Part shown: one piece after another, positions 1-7,825 of the stretch
How the letters are laid out: each line of letters starts with the position of its first letter
Position numbering within the stretch: the first letter of the stretch is position 1
Assembly (NCBI RefSeq): GCF_016406085.1
Contig: NZ_JAEHFJ010000003.1
Span: 498,288-562,287, forward strand
Length of the DNA: 64,000 bases
Reading direction: 5' to 3'
DNA from: Aureibaculum flavum
Lineage (GTDB): Bacteria > Bacteroidota > Bacteroidia > Flavobacteriales > Flavobacteriaceae
The notes under the pieces: model-generated
Seen by the model: the letters and a program-made list of their open reading frames with translations, nothing else
What the model was told of the DNA's origin: nothing
Database searches by the model: none
Position numbers and translations under genes: made by a program

Positions 1-606
1 GAAAGCTGTAGCGGATTCAATTGTAATTGGATTGGTAATGTTTAACAGTAAAAAATAGCCTAATGTGGTAAATAAAATCCACTGAAAGTTGATAAAGCTA
101 AAGTCTATTTTATTTAAAAGTTCATCAAAATAGGGATTAGCACTTCGGTATAGGATTACAAAAACGAGCAATACTATTGTCGGTATTCCAATCATTTTTA
201 ACCAATAAACATAATCGATGCTTTTCTTTTTTACGGCTTCTGTCTCCTCTAAGAAACGATTGTAATACATGGAGAAACCCGAAGCAATAGAAGAGAAAAA
301 GCCATTTAGCAGTTGAATGTAAACGGAGGAGTGTACTTCACTTAAGGTTCCTAAAAGATAAAAGAAGGCAATAATGCTCGATATTATACTTAATGTAGTG
401 TTATAAATAAAGACAAAGGTTGCGGTTGCTAAAAAAACGAGTGCAGCTGTAAGCACCTTTATTGTTTTAAATTGCTTGGTATTAAATATAAAGAGTAGTG
501 CTATTGTAAGCGTTGAGAATAGTAGGAAATTTAAACCAATATTCTGCTTAAAGAATAATAAGCTAAAGATTAGTGAGCTGGCGATTAATGGAATATTTTT
601 GTTCAT
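1..606 (-). CDS. DUF4173-type multi-TM membrane protein (3' end cut off)
   Basis: An open frame of 202 codons runs from an ATG at 606 leftward off the window edge with no stop, so the C-terminus is missing. The translation begins MNKNIPLIASSLIFSLLFFK and continues as hydrophobic stretches alternating with short loops (NFLLFSTLTIALLFIF, ALVFLATATFVFIY, IIAFFYLLG, MIGIPTIVLLVFVILY, WILFTTLGYFLLL), giving at least six membrane segments. The start resembles flavobacterial DUF4173/DUF4153-type inner-membrane proteins of unknown function; that assignment is from memory of the family. It lies just downstream of the winged-helix regulator gene on the same strand, and a palindrome shared with the regulator operon's promoter (627-643) sits between them, suggesting co-regulation. 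No function can be assigned. Confidence 0.8.
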   Translation of the reverse strand, partial: MNKNIPLIASSLIFSLLFFKQNIGLNFLLFSTLTIALLFIFNTKQFKTIKVLTAALVFLATATFVFIYNTTLSIISSIIAFFYLLGTLSEVHSSVYIQLLNGFFSSIASGFSMYYNRFLEETEAVKKKSIDYVYWLKMIGIPTIVLLVFVILYRSANPYFDELLNKIDFSFINFQWILFTTLGYFLLLNITNPITIESATAF

Positions 607-626
607 GTTTTTTATATTTTAAAAGC

Positions 627-643
627 ACTTTGAAATACAAAGT
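627..643. promoter_or_regulatory. Candidate operator palindrome upstream of the DUF4173 gene
   Basis: ACTTTG-AAATA-CAAAGT is a perfect 6-5-6 inverted repeat. On the minus strand its outer half forms TTACTTTG, a 7/8 match to the flavobacterial -7 box, 20-30 bases before the ATG at 606. A near-identical palindrome lies at 1611-1627 over the promoter of the membrane-protein/regulator pair. The natural candidate ligand is the winged-helix protein encoded at 660-959; this is inference. Confidence 0.5.
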
Positions 644-659
644 AATTAGGTAAAAAATT

Positions 660-959
660 TTAAGGTTTATTATTAATGATACGTTCTAAGGCAGCTAAAT
701 GTTTTTTGAATTCTAATGTACCTAAATGTGTTGCGTTATATTTAGTATTGGTTTTTTTACCAATAAATGATTTTCTTATTTTAATGTATTCTGCTCTTTC
801 TAATGCTTTAATATGACTCGCTAAATTACCATCGGTAACATCAAGTAAATCTTTTAGTGTATTAAAGTCGAGGGTGTCATTAACCATTAAAGCAGACATA
901 ATTCCTAGTCTGATTCTATGATCAAAGAGTTTGTTTATATTTTTAATTAGGTCTTTCAC
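660..959 (-). CDS. Winged-helix transcriptional regulator (HTH_34-like)
   Basis: A 99-residue protein consisting of a single winged-helix DNA-binding domain. Helices run from about residue 5 to 60 (KLFDHRIRLGIMSAL, then FNTLKDLLDVTDGNLASHIKALERAEYIKI, the HTH with its recognition helix), followed by a wing containing GKKTNTKYNATHLG. This matches the small stand-alone MarR/ArsR-like 'winged helix DNA-binding' proteins (PF13601 type) common in Bacteroidota. It starts 3 bases after the stop of the membrane protein gene at 963-1601, so the two are surely co-transcribed, and it precedes the DUF4173 gene. Such regulators usually repress their own operon. The two palindromes at 627-643 and 1611-1627 are its plausible targets. 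The signal it senses is unknown; no metal-binding Cys/His cluster is visible. Confidence 0.8.
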   Translation of the reverse strand: MKDLIKNINKLFDHRIRLGIMSALMVNDTLDFNTLKDLLDVTDGNLASHIKALERAEYIKIRKSFIGKKTNTKYNATHLGTLEFKKHLAALERIINNKP

Positions 960-962
960 TTT

Positions 963-1601
963 TTAGTTTCTCTCTATTTTAAAATACATCAATGCACCAT
1001 AGATAATATGTAGAATGCCAAATCCGAGTATCCAAAATAACAATCCATTTCCAAAAAACACCAAGGCTAATAAGCCTAATAATATTTCTAATACTCCTAA
1101 AAATCGGACTTGACTTAATGTGTATTTGCTCGCATTTATTAAGGCTAATCCATAGAATATAAGAGCAGCTGGTGCAGCAATACCATAAATGCCTCTTTCA
1201 ATTAAAAGAAAGATAAATACTCCACCAGTTATCATTGGTATTGCAAAGCTACTAATAAGTTGACGAGAAGCCGGTGTCCAAATGTTTTCATTATTCTTTT
1301 TCGCTTTTTTCTTTGTTAAAACATAGCCAGTTATCGCTGATAAAAATGCAACAATTAAAGCAAGTCCTATCAGTGAGTTTTTTAGTGAACCAAGTATTGT
1401 ATAGTTTGTTTTTAGAATTTCAGTAGAGTAATCAAAATTATAATTAACATCTTCTAATAACTTGTAGGCAATAAATGCACCAAGTAATGCATAGGTTCCT
1501 GCCAATATACCTGAGAGTCCACTTAATGAAATAAACCGAGTTGAACGGTTCATAATATCCTTAATCTCCGAGATGTCTTTTAAATAATCTTTTTCATTCA
1601 T
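963..1601 (-). CDS. Conserved six-TM membrane protein of unknown function
   Basis: A 212-residue protein. The N-terminal cytoplasmic helix (MNEKDYLKDISEIKDIMNRS) is followed by about six membrane segments near residues 24-48, 70-96, 115-134, 137-157, 165-183 and 186-207. A basic loop (KKKAKKNNE) between the second and third supports a membrane topology. I do not recognise an enzymatic motif. It is the first gene of a two-gene unit with the winged-helix regulator (3-base gap) and is preceded by a good flavobacterial promoter overlapped by a palindrome. In flavobacteria such membrane proteins commonly accompany HTH_34 regulators, so a role in the same response is likely but unproven. Confidence 0.7.
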   Translation of the reverse strand: MNEKDYLKDISEIKDIMNRSTRFISLSGLSGILAGTYALLGAFIAYKLLEDVNYNFDYSTEILKTNYTILGSLKNSLIGLALIVAFLSAITGYVLTKKKAKKNNENIWTPASRQLISSFAIPMITGGVFIFLLIERGIYGIAAPAALIFYGLALINASKYTLSQVRFLGVLEILLGLLALVFFGNGLLFWILGFGILHIIYGALMYFKIERN

Positions 1602-1610
1602 AATAAAAGT

Positions 1611-1627
1611 ACTTTGAAATGCAAAGG
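1611..1627. promoter_or_regulatory. Candidate operator palindrome at the regulator operon promoter
   Basis: ACTTTG-AAATG-CAAAGG repeats the palindrome at 627-643 with two changes. It overlaps the minus-strand -7 box (1622-1629) and the expected transcription start, which is where a repressor would block initiation. Similarity between the two sites extends a few bases on each side. Confidence 0.5.
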
Positions 1628-1651
1628 TAATGGAATATTTGAAATGTGCAA
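1622..1651 (-). promoter_or_regulatory. Flavobacterial promoter for the membrane protein/regulator operon
   Basis: Reading the minus strand, TTG (1649-1651) is followed after 19 bases by TACCTTTG (1622-1629). This fits the Flavobacterium consensus TTG-N17-23-TAnnTTTG. The predicted start lies about 15 bases before the ATG at 1601. Confidence 0.65.
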
Positions 1652-1667
1652 GAATTTATTTACTTTG
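1639..1667 (+). promoter_or_regulatory. Probable promoter of the DUF1801 gene
   Basis: TTG (1639-1641), 18 bases, then TTACTTTG (1660-1667), a 7/8 match to TAnnTTTG, about 35 bases before the ATG at 1703. It overlaps the divergent promoter at 1622-1651, so the two may interfere. Confidence 0.45.
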
Positions 1668-1702
1668 TAATCATTAAATTGGATTAATTGATTTGTTGAA
1701 TT

Positions 1703-2068
1703 ATGAACCCAGCAGAAAACTACATTTTAAATCAACCAGAACCTTATCGTTCTATGGTATTACACTTGCAGGTAATTATTGAGAATACTATTTCAGAGGT
1801 CGATTTAAAATACAAATACAGAATTCCCTTTTATTACATATACAATAGACCGTTTTGTTATATGAATGTAAGTAAAAAGGAGCAATTTGTAGATTTAGGC
1901 TTTTGGAATGGCAGTAATTTAACGGTTCATTTAGAGAATTTGACAACGGCCAATCGTAAAGTAATAAAGTCATTACGATATTTATCATTGGATGAAATTG
2001 ATGAAACTATTTTAATAAATGTACTAAAAGATGCTTATTCAGTTAAGGATAAAATGTTTAACCATTAA
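1703..2068 (+). CDS. DUF1801 domain protein
   Basis: A 121-residue cytoplasmic protein with no signal peptide or membrane segment. It has the DUF1801 (YdhG-like) layout: MNPAENYILNQPEPYRSMVLHLQ at the start, a central strand region with YKYRIPFYYIYNRPFCYM, then a glycine-containing VDLGFWNGSNL segment and a C-terminal helix ending in LKDAYSVKDKM. The fold is compact and found in many bacteria, but its biochemical role is not established. It appears monocistronic: its own promoter lies at 1639-1667 and a hairpin at 2117-2148 follows the stop. Confidence 0.75.
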   Translation: MNPAENYILNQPEPYRSMVLHLQVIIENTISEVDLKYKYRIPFYYIYNRPFCYMNVSKKEQFVDLGFWNGSNLTVHLENLTTANRKVIKSLRYLSLDEIDETILINVLKDAYSVKDKMFNH

Positions 2069-2116
2069 CATTTAAAGCATAGCAATAATTGCTGAATAAT
2101 TTACCTAAAAAAAATC

Positions 2117-2148
2117 ACTTTTTAGATATTAATTCTCTAAAAAGTTTT
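2117..2148 (+). terminator. Probable rho-independent terminator after the DUF1801 gene
   Basis: A perfect 10-bp stem ACTTTTTAGA (2117-2126) / TCTAAAAAGT (2136-2145) with a 9-base loop, followed by only a short T run (2145-2148). The stem is A/T-rich, so termination strength is uncertain. Confidence 0.5.
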
Positions 2149-2206
2149 CAACCTCTCATTGTTATTAAAATTCAAAACCTATTCAGGAACATGTAAATTT
2201 CTAGTT

Positions 2207-2214
2207 TAATTTTG
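2207..2214 (+). promoter_or_regulatory. Candidate -7 box of the nrdJ promoter
   Basis: TAATTTTG matches TAnnTTTG and lies 30 bases before the nrdJ ATG. No TTG sits at the expected upstream spacing, so the call is tentative. I saw no cobalamin riboswitch in the 170 bases upstream. Confidence 0.4.
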
Positions 2215-2243
2215 GCAACTCTAATTATCAATAAAAACCGATT

Positions 2244-4799
2244 ATGTCTGTAGAAATTACCAAAACCAAAGCTGAAATTTATGATTATCAAGAAGTTTTA
2301 GAAGCTTCATTAGCCTATTTTAAAGGGGATGAACTAGCCGCTACTACTTGGATAAACAAGTATTGTCTCAAAGACAAAACTGGAAACTATAAGGAGAGAT
2401 CTCCTGATGAGATGCATTTACGTATGGCAGAAGAATTTGGTAGAATTGAAAAAAATTATATTCCTACAGACAACGTTTCAGATAATTTATCTACATATGG
2501 AAAAGCGAGAAAACCATTAACTACTGAAAAAATATATGATCTTTTTAAAGATTTTAAATATGTAATTCCACAAGGAAGTGTAATGTTTGGTTTAGGTAAT
2601 AAAGAAGTAATTGCTTCACTTTCTAACTGTATTGTGGTACCATCAGTAGTAGATTCATATGGAGGTGTTTGTTATACCGATCAACAGTTAGCACAATTAT
2701 TTAAAAGACGATGTGGAGTAGGAGTAGATTTATCTGAGTTACGGCCAAAAGATGCTTTGGTATCAAATGCGGCAGGAACAACTACAGGAGCCGTATCTTT
2801 TATGGATAGGTTTTCAAATACAACACGCGAAGTTGCTCAGAATGGTCGTCGTGGTGCGTTAATGTTAACCATGGATGTTGCACATCCAGATATTGAAGAT
2901 TTTATTACCATTAAACAAGACCTAACTAAGATAACAGGTGCAAATATTTCTATCAGATTATCTGATGCTTTTATGAATGCTGTAGTAAACAATACAAAAT
3001 TCACATTGCAATGGCCTATCGAAAGTTCAGAACCAAAATATACCAAAGAAATTGATGCAAATGAATTATGGGAAAAAATTATAACATGTGCTCATAATTC
3101 AGCTGAACCAGGATTGATATTTTGGGATAGGCAGCATCACTATTCTACATCATCAGTCTATCCTGAATTCAAAAATAGTTCTACAAATCCATGTTCTGAA
3201 ATTGCAATGCAAGGTGGTGATAGTTGTCGTTTAATTGCAGTTAATTTGTTCAGTTTTGTAGAAGATCCTTATACAAAAAAAGCAAAATTCAATTTTAAAA
3301 AATTCTACGAGGTTGTATATGAATCACAACGCTTAATGGATGATTTAGTTGATTTAGAATTGGAGGCTGCAGATAAAATTTTAGCAAAAATTGAAGCAGA
3401 TCCTGAACCTGATCATATCAAACGAACAGAAAGAGAAATTTGGGAATTATTGTCAGAAACTGGTAAAAAAGGAAGAAGAACTGGTCTAGGTTTTACTGCT
3501 TTAGCAGATGCTATTGCCGCTTTGGGAATTAAATTTGACACAGATGAAGCTTTATCTGTGGTTGATGCCATAATGAAGAAAAAATTCGTAGCTGAATTTG
3601 ATAGTAGTATTGATATGGCCATAAACAGAGGTCAATTTGAAGTGTTTAACAGAAACATTGAAGATACATCTGAATTTGTTCAAATGATGAGTAATGAGTT
3701 TCCTGATTTGTATGATAGAATGATGCAAAATGGTAGAAGAAATATTTCAATTAGTACGGTGGCTCCAACGGGTTCATTAAGTATGTTGGCACAAGTATCA
3801 TCAGGTATAGAACCTGTGTACATGCTATCTTATGTACGTCGTAGAAAAGTGAATACCAATGACGAAAATTCTAAAGTAGATTTTGTAGATGAATTAGGAG
3901 ACGCTTTTGAAGAATTTACAGTTTATCATAAAAAGTTTGAAACTTGGATGAACACCACAGGTAAAACTGATGTTAAAGACAGTCCATATGCCGGTGCAAC
4001 TGCCCCTGAAATTGACTGGAACAAACGTGTTGAAATGCAGGCTTTGGTTCAAAAATATACCACGCATTCGATTAGTTCAACTATTAATTTGGCATCAGAT
4101 GTTACTGTTGATAAAGTTGGAGATATTTATGTTGAATCTTGGAAGCAAGGCTTAAAAGGTATTACCGTATATAGAGATGGTTCAAGAAGTGGTATTTTGG
4201 TATCAACAGATGAAAAAAGCGAAGAAAAAAAGGAAGGATATAAAGAAGATACTATAGTTGCTAAAAGACCAGATAGAATTGAAGCTGAAATTATTAGATT
4301 CCACAATGAATCAGAAAAATGGTTGGCCGTTATTGGTTTAATTGATGGAAAACCTTACGAAATTTTTACAGGAAAAATGAAAGATGCCTTTAACCTACCA
4401 CAATGGGTTGAGAAAGGTTGGGTAATAAAAAATAGAGATGAACAAGACGAAGCTAGATACGATTTTCAATATATAGATAGTGATGGCTATAAAACAACTA
4501 TTGAAGGATTGTCTAGATCTTTCAACAAAGAATTTTGGAACTATGCCAAATTACTTTCTGGTGTGTTACGTCATGGTATGCCAATGCCATATGTAGTTGA
4601 TTTAATTCAGAATCTAAATTTATATGACGATCACATCAATACATGGAAAAATGGTGTTGCACGAGCTTTAAAACGCTTTATACCTAAAGATGCCATAGTA
4701 AAGGATAAAAAATGTAGCGAATGTGGAGATCCAGAAGGGTTGGTTTTTGAAGAAGGTTGTTTAAAATGCAAAAGTTGCGGAATGTCTAAGTGTGGATAG
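2244..4799 (+). CDS. nrdJ: Adenosylcobalamin-dependent (class II) ribonucleotide reductase
   Basis: An 851-residue enzyme that reduces ribonucleotides to deoxyribonucleotides using a radical generated from adenosylcobalamin, so it works with or without oxygen. The catalytic barrel shows the radical-site motif NPCSEI at residues 315-320 (N315, C317, E319), an NGRRGALMLTMDVAHPD segment near 200-216, SCRLIAVNLFSF after the active-site motif, and APTGSLSM near residue 508. The C-terminus ends in paired cysteines (CSECGDPEG...CLKCKSCGMSKCG), the thioredoxin-linked or zinc-ribbon tail typical of the long NrdJ proteins. Length is normal for the family. The gene stands alone, with a candidate promoter box at 2207-2214 and a strong terminator at 4821-4866. 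Its product makes dNTP synthesis dependent on cobalamin supply. Confidence 0.95.
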   Translation: MSVEITKTKAEIYDYQEVLEASLAYFKGDELAATTWINKYCLKDKTGNYKERSPDEMHLRMAEEFGRIEKNYIPTDNVSDNLSTYGKARKPLTTEKIYDLFKDFKYVIPQGSVMFGLGNKEVIASLSNCIVVPSVVDSYGGVCYTDQQLAQLFKRRCGVGVDLSELRPKDALVSNAAGTTTGAVSFMDRFSNTTREVAQNGRRGALMLTMDVAHPDIEDFITIKQDLTKITGANISIRLSDAFMNAVVNNTKFTLQWPIESSEPKYTKEIDANELWEKIITCAHNSAEPGLIFWDRQHHYSTSSVYPEFKNSSTNPCSEIAMQGGDSCRLIAVNLFSFVEDPYTKKAKFNFKKFYEVVYESQRLMDDLVDLELEAADKILAKIEADPEPDHIKRTEREIWELLSETGKKGRRTGLGFTALADAIAALGIKFDTDEALSVVDAIMKKKFVAEFDSSIDMAINRGQFEVFNRNIEDTSEFVQMMSNEFPDLYDRMMQNGRRNISISTVAPTGSLSMLAQVSSGIEPVYMLSYVRRRKVNTNDENSKVDFVDELGDAFEEFTVYHKKFETWMNTTGKTDVKDSPYAGATAPEIDWNKRVEMQALVQKYTTHSISSTINLASDVTVDKVGDIYVESWKQGLKGITVYRDGSRSGILVSTDEKSEEKKEGYKEDTIVAKRPDRIEAEIIRFHNESEKWLAVIGLIDGKPYEIFTGKMKDAFNLPQWVEKGWVIKNRDEQDEARYDFQYIDSDGYKTTIEGLSRSFNKEFWNYAKLLSGVLRHGMPMPYVVDLIQNLNLYDDHINTWKNGVARALKRFIPKDAIVKDKKCSECGDPEGLVFEEGCLKCKSCGMSKCG

Positions 4800-4820
4800 G
4801 TAAATAACTAATAATATTCA

Positions 4821-4866
4821 AATCCCAAATTACACATGATTCAGTTGTAATTTGGGATTTTTTTTA
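4821..4866 (+). terminator. Strong rho-independent terminator of nrdJ
   Basis: A perfect 14-bp stem AATCCCAAATTACA (4821-4834) / TGTAATTTGGGATT (4846-4859), an 11-base loop, then eight Ts. It lies between convergent nrdJ and the transglutaminase-like gene. Confidence 0.95.
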
Positions 4867-4872
4867 TAAGAT

Positions 4873-5910
4873 TTATTTCAGTTTTACAAAGTATTCTAAA
4901 ATAGGTCTTTGATTGACGAAAATGTACAATTCAGAATCGCTAGTTTTTGTAAATGAAATGTTAAAAGTACATTGATCACTATTGCAATCAGGTTCAATTT
5001 TTTTACTATATCTATCGCCCTTAAACGCATAAAACAAATTAATATTTTCAGGTAAGTGTCCCATTAAAAACACAATATCTGTCTTAGTTGCTTCTTCAAG
5101 AACACCAAATTTTGGTGAAATTAATTTCAATTTATTAAGAAAAAAAGAATTTTTATAAATGGGTTTGCTATAAAATTGCTTTAATGTCAGTTTTGATTCA
5201 GTTAGTAACCATTCGGTTTCAGAAGGGTAATGGGTTAAAGCAAATTGATCAGGGTCAGAAAAAAAATAGAAATCGTCAAATTGCGAAAACCATTTGTTAC
5301 CATAGGTATAGCCTGCACCCCAAGTAGCATCAATCAAATACCATTTTTCATCAATTCTGACGGCATTCCATGCATGATTTTCTGCTTCTGGAATTGTATT
5401 AATATCACTAACATCACCTTTGGCATATCCCCCAATTAATTTACATTCAATACCTAAGTATTCTGAAACTTCTTTAAATGTTTGGGCATAACCTTCACAA
5501 ATTGCTTTTTTGGTCTCAAGTGTTTTATGGACAATTGAATTGTTTATAGCCTTCATTTTACGGTTAAAATCCGTTTTAGAGGTGTAACTGAAACCAATTT
5601 CAGTCTGTCCTTTAGCATAGGAAGTCATGTCATATTTAATTGTAATACATAGCCAAGTATAGAGGGCTCTAATTCTATCTTTTTTCGTCGTAAAATCTTT
5701 CAGAATTTGTTCCGCTAAAGCCGCCGAGCTTTTGTAATCTGAGCTATAGCTTCTTACTCTTGCGTCAACAGCATCATATTCATGCGTCATGGTTTTTGTG
5801 GAAGTAATTGGAGAATGGATATTATTCATTTGTCCAGCAATATCAAATTGCTGAGCATAGTTTTTGTTTATAAACAAAAACAGCAACAGGTATAGTGTTA
5901 TGTTTCTCAC
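4873..5910 (-). CDS. Secreted transglutaminase-like (cysteine protease fold) protein
   Basis: A 345-residue protein with a Sec signal peptide (residues 1-19, ending NYA-Q). The transglutaminase core spans roughly residues 70-205 and shows the full triad in order: C138 in KKAICEGYA, H179 in ENHAWNAV and D194 in YLIDATWGAG. It resembles the kyphoscoliosis/transglutaminase-like domain proteins that bacteria export. Family members cleave or cross-link peptides, but the substrate is unknown. The C-terminal 100 residues (KFGVLEEATKTDIVFLMG and onward) look like a beta-sandwich. It is the last gene of a minus-strand run after kdsA and an outer-membrane protein gene, 40 bases from its neighbour, and may be co-transcribed with them. 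Confidence 0.85.
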   Translation of the reverse strand: MRNITLYLLLFLFINKNYAQQFDIAGQMNNIHSPITSTKTMTHEYDAVDARVRSYSSDYKSSAALAEQILKDFTTKKDRIRALYTWLCITIKYDMTSYAKGQTEIGFSYTSKTDFNRKMKAINNSIVHKTLETKKAICEGYAQTFKEVSEYLGIECKLIGGYAKGDVSDINTIPEAENHAWNAVRIDEKWYLIDATWGAGYTYGNKWFSQFDDFYFFSDPDQFALTHYPSETEWLLTESKLTLKQFYSKPIYKNSFFLNKLKLISPKFGVLEEATKTDIVFLMGHLPENINLFYAFKGDRYSKKIEPDCNSDQCTFNISFTKTSDSELYIFVNQRPILEYFVKLK

Positions 5911-5950
5911 AATAAACTATATAACAACATTTTAGCTAAAAAATTGTAAT

Positions 5951-6805
5951 CTATAACTTAAAAATCCCTCCTAGAGATATTACTCTTTGAAGGTAAAAAA
6001 ATGATTGAGAAGCACTATCAGCATTGCTTTTAGTAGTTCTAATATTATTCATATCAATAAATCCTCCTTTTACATCACCTCTAATATAGAAATATTTAAA
6101 GAAATTAAGATGTAATCCTGCACTTAATGCAACACCATATCCAGAAATATGAAAATCGTCATGGCGTTCTTTTGATAAAAGCGTAGCATTGGTTTTAGGG
6201 TATAACACACCAGCACCAATTCCTTCCGTAATATTTACTTGAAAAACATCCGTATTTTTAATATTGAAAAGAGAGGAAATATCATCAAATCTCGAAAATT
6301 CAGAATAGATAAAGTTTAAACCGTCTGTATGTTCAAATTTTAGAAAATCTTCTGTTAATTGAATAGGAACGTTGTTATATAAGCCATTAAAAACAGCTCC
6401 AGGTTCCGTAATTGGCATATTTATGTCACCATCAATTTGTGCAGTTTGATTTTGGGTCATCACATACTTCATATGATCTAGACCAATAGCAACCGTATAA
6501 TGTTCATTAATAAAATATCCAATTTTCGCATTAGTCTGAGGAATGGTCATCCGTCCAGGGTTAATATAGTCAATATGCCAACCTTTAGGCTTATCGTGCG
6601 ATTTTACATCCGTTAGTGTAAAGTCATAATCAGCCCCTTTAAAAGTGATGTCTGAGTTCGTAAATGAAGTTCTATTACCACCCCAACTTACAAAAAACTT
6701 CCCTTTATTACTAGCGGTATATCTTGTAGGTTTTATTTCTTGTGCTAAAAGACTTAATGTTATTAAAGATAAAATAATACTTAGAAAAAATCTAGTTTTA
6801 AACAT
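5951..6805 (-). CDS. Predicted outer membrane beta-barrel protein
   Basis: A 284-residue protein with a signal peptide (MFKTRFFLSIILSLITLSLLA-Q). The remainder alternates short amphipathic strands, for example GKFFVSWGGNRTSF, AKIGYFINEHYTVAIGLDHMKYV, VNITEGIGAGVLYPKT and ISGYGVALSAGLHLNFFKYFYIRGDVKGGFI, and ends with a strand finishing in Phe-Lys-Leu. This layout is typical of small Bacteroidota porin-like barrels. No enzymatic motif is visible and the ligand is unknown. It starts 14 bases after the kdsA stop on the same strand, so it is probably translated from the kdsA message. Confidence 0.7.
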   Translation of the reverse strand: MFKTRFFLSIILSLITLSLLAQEIKPTRYTASNKGKFFVSWGGNRTSFTNSDITFKGADYDFTLTDVKSHDKPKGWHIDYINPGRMTIPQTNAKIGYFINEHYTVAIGLDHMKYVMTQNQTAQIDGDINMPITEPGAVFNGLYNNVPIQLTEDFLKFEHTDGLNFIYSEFSRFDDISSLFNIKNTDVFQVNITEGIGAGVLYPKTNATLLSKERHDDFHISGYGVALSAGLHLNFFKYFYIRGDVKGGFIDMNNIRTTKSNADSASQSFFYLQRVISLGGIFKL

Positions 6806-6819
6806 TACGGTATTTCTAA

Positions 6820-7638
6820 TTATAGTGAATTTATTGTTTTTCTTATAGCCACTAGGTTGGTAAGTAGTTTTTCTAAATGATCTAGATGTAACATATTAGC
6901 ACCGTCAGATTTGGCATTAGCTGGATCAAAATGAGTTTCTAAAAATAATCCGTCAACCCCTGTTGCAATACCAGCTCGTGCAATAGTTTCGATCATGTCC
7001 GGTCTACCACCAGTTACACCTGAAGTTTGATTTGGTTGTTGTAATGAATGCGTTACATCTAAAATAGTGGTTCCGAATTCTTTCATTGTAGGAATTCCTC
7101 TAAAATCAACAATCATATCTTGATACCCAAACATGGTACCTCTATCGGTTATCATAACTTTTTCATTACCGCTATCAATCACTTTATTTACAGCATGTTT
7201 CATGCTTTCTGCACTCATAAATTGTCCTTTTTTCAAATTGACAACCTTACCTGTTTTTGCAGCAGCAACGACTAAATCCGTTTGACGAACTAAAAATGCG
7301 GGAATTTGTAAGACATCAACAAATTGAGCAGCGAGATAAGCATCACCACTTTCATGTATGTCAGTTACTGTTGGTACGCCAAAAGTTTTACTTACTTTTT
7401 GAAGTATTTTTAAGGCTTTTTCATCTCCAATGCCACTAAAACTATCTACTCTAGAACGGTTAGCCTTTTTAAAACTACCTTTAAAAATAAAGGGAATTTC
7501 TAGCTTATCAGTTACTGAAATAATTTTTTCAGCTATTCGTAAAGCCATCTCTTCGCCCTCAATGGCACATGGCCCAGCCAATAAAAAAAAGTTGTTACTA
7601 TTTGTGTGTTTAATATTGGGAATAACAGAAATATCCAT
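6820..7638 (-). CDS. kdsA: 3-deoxy-8-phosphooctulonate synthase (KDO-8-P synthase)
   Basis: A 272-residue cytoplasmic enzyme that condenses arabinose-5-phosphate with phosphoenolpyruvate to give KDO-8-phosphate, the first committed step toward the KDO sugar of lipopolysaccharide. The family signature is intact: FLLAGPCAIEGEE near residue 18, FKGSFKKANRSR near 53, FGVPTVTDIHE near 87, and the C-terminal GLFLETHFDPANAKSDGANMLHL. Length fits the family (about 270-285). It is distinct from the DAHP synthase at 56962, which belongs to the same superfamily. It leads a minus-strand unit with an outer membrane protein gene. A TACTTTTG box lies 17 bases upstream of the start. Confidence 0.95.
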   Translation of the reverse strand: MDISVIPNIKHTNSNNFFLLAGPCAIEGEEMALRIAEKIISVTDKLEIPFIFKGSFKKANRSRVDSFSGIGDEKALKILQKVSKTFGVPTVTDIHESGDAYLAAQFVDVLQIPAFLVRQTDLVVAAAKTGKVVNLKKGQFMSAESMKHAVNKVIDSGNEKVMITDRGTMFGYQDMIVDFRGIPTMKEFGTTILDVTHSLQQPNQTSGVTGGRPDMIETIARAGIATGVDGLFLETHFDPANAKSDGANMLHLDHLEKLLTNLVAIRKTINSL

Positions 7639-7654
7639 GCGTTAAAATTTATTG

Positions 7655-7662
7655 CAAAAGTA
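7655..7662 (-). promoter_or_regulatory. Candidate -7 box of the kdsA promoter
   Basis: On the minus strand this reads TACTTTTG, an exact match to TAnnTTTG, about 17 bases before the kdsA ATG. No clear TTG is found at the -33 distance, so confidence is limited. Confidence 0.45.
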
Positions 7663-7825
7663 CAATATTTTACGCTTTTCTTAACATGAGAAATAGTAAA
7701 TGAAAATTACTTTTGTCAATTGAGTTAATGATAAAATGTTATGAGATAAAATGCGTTATTAAAGTGTTATATTTTACCATTTGAAGAAAGTTTATTAAAA
7801 TTAAGTCAATTAAGGATAAAAATAC

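Noticed and set aside
2069-2243. Cobalamin riboswitch upstream of nrdJ
   Set aside because: Only a simple A/T-rich hairpin is present; no conserved B12-box-like or multi-helix structure could be seen.
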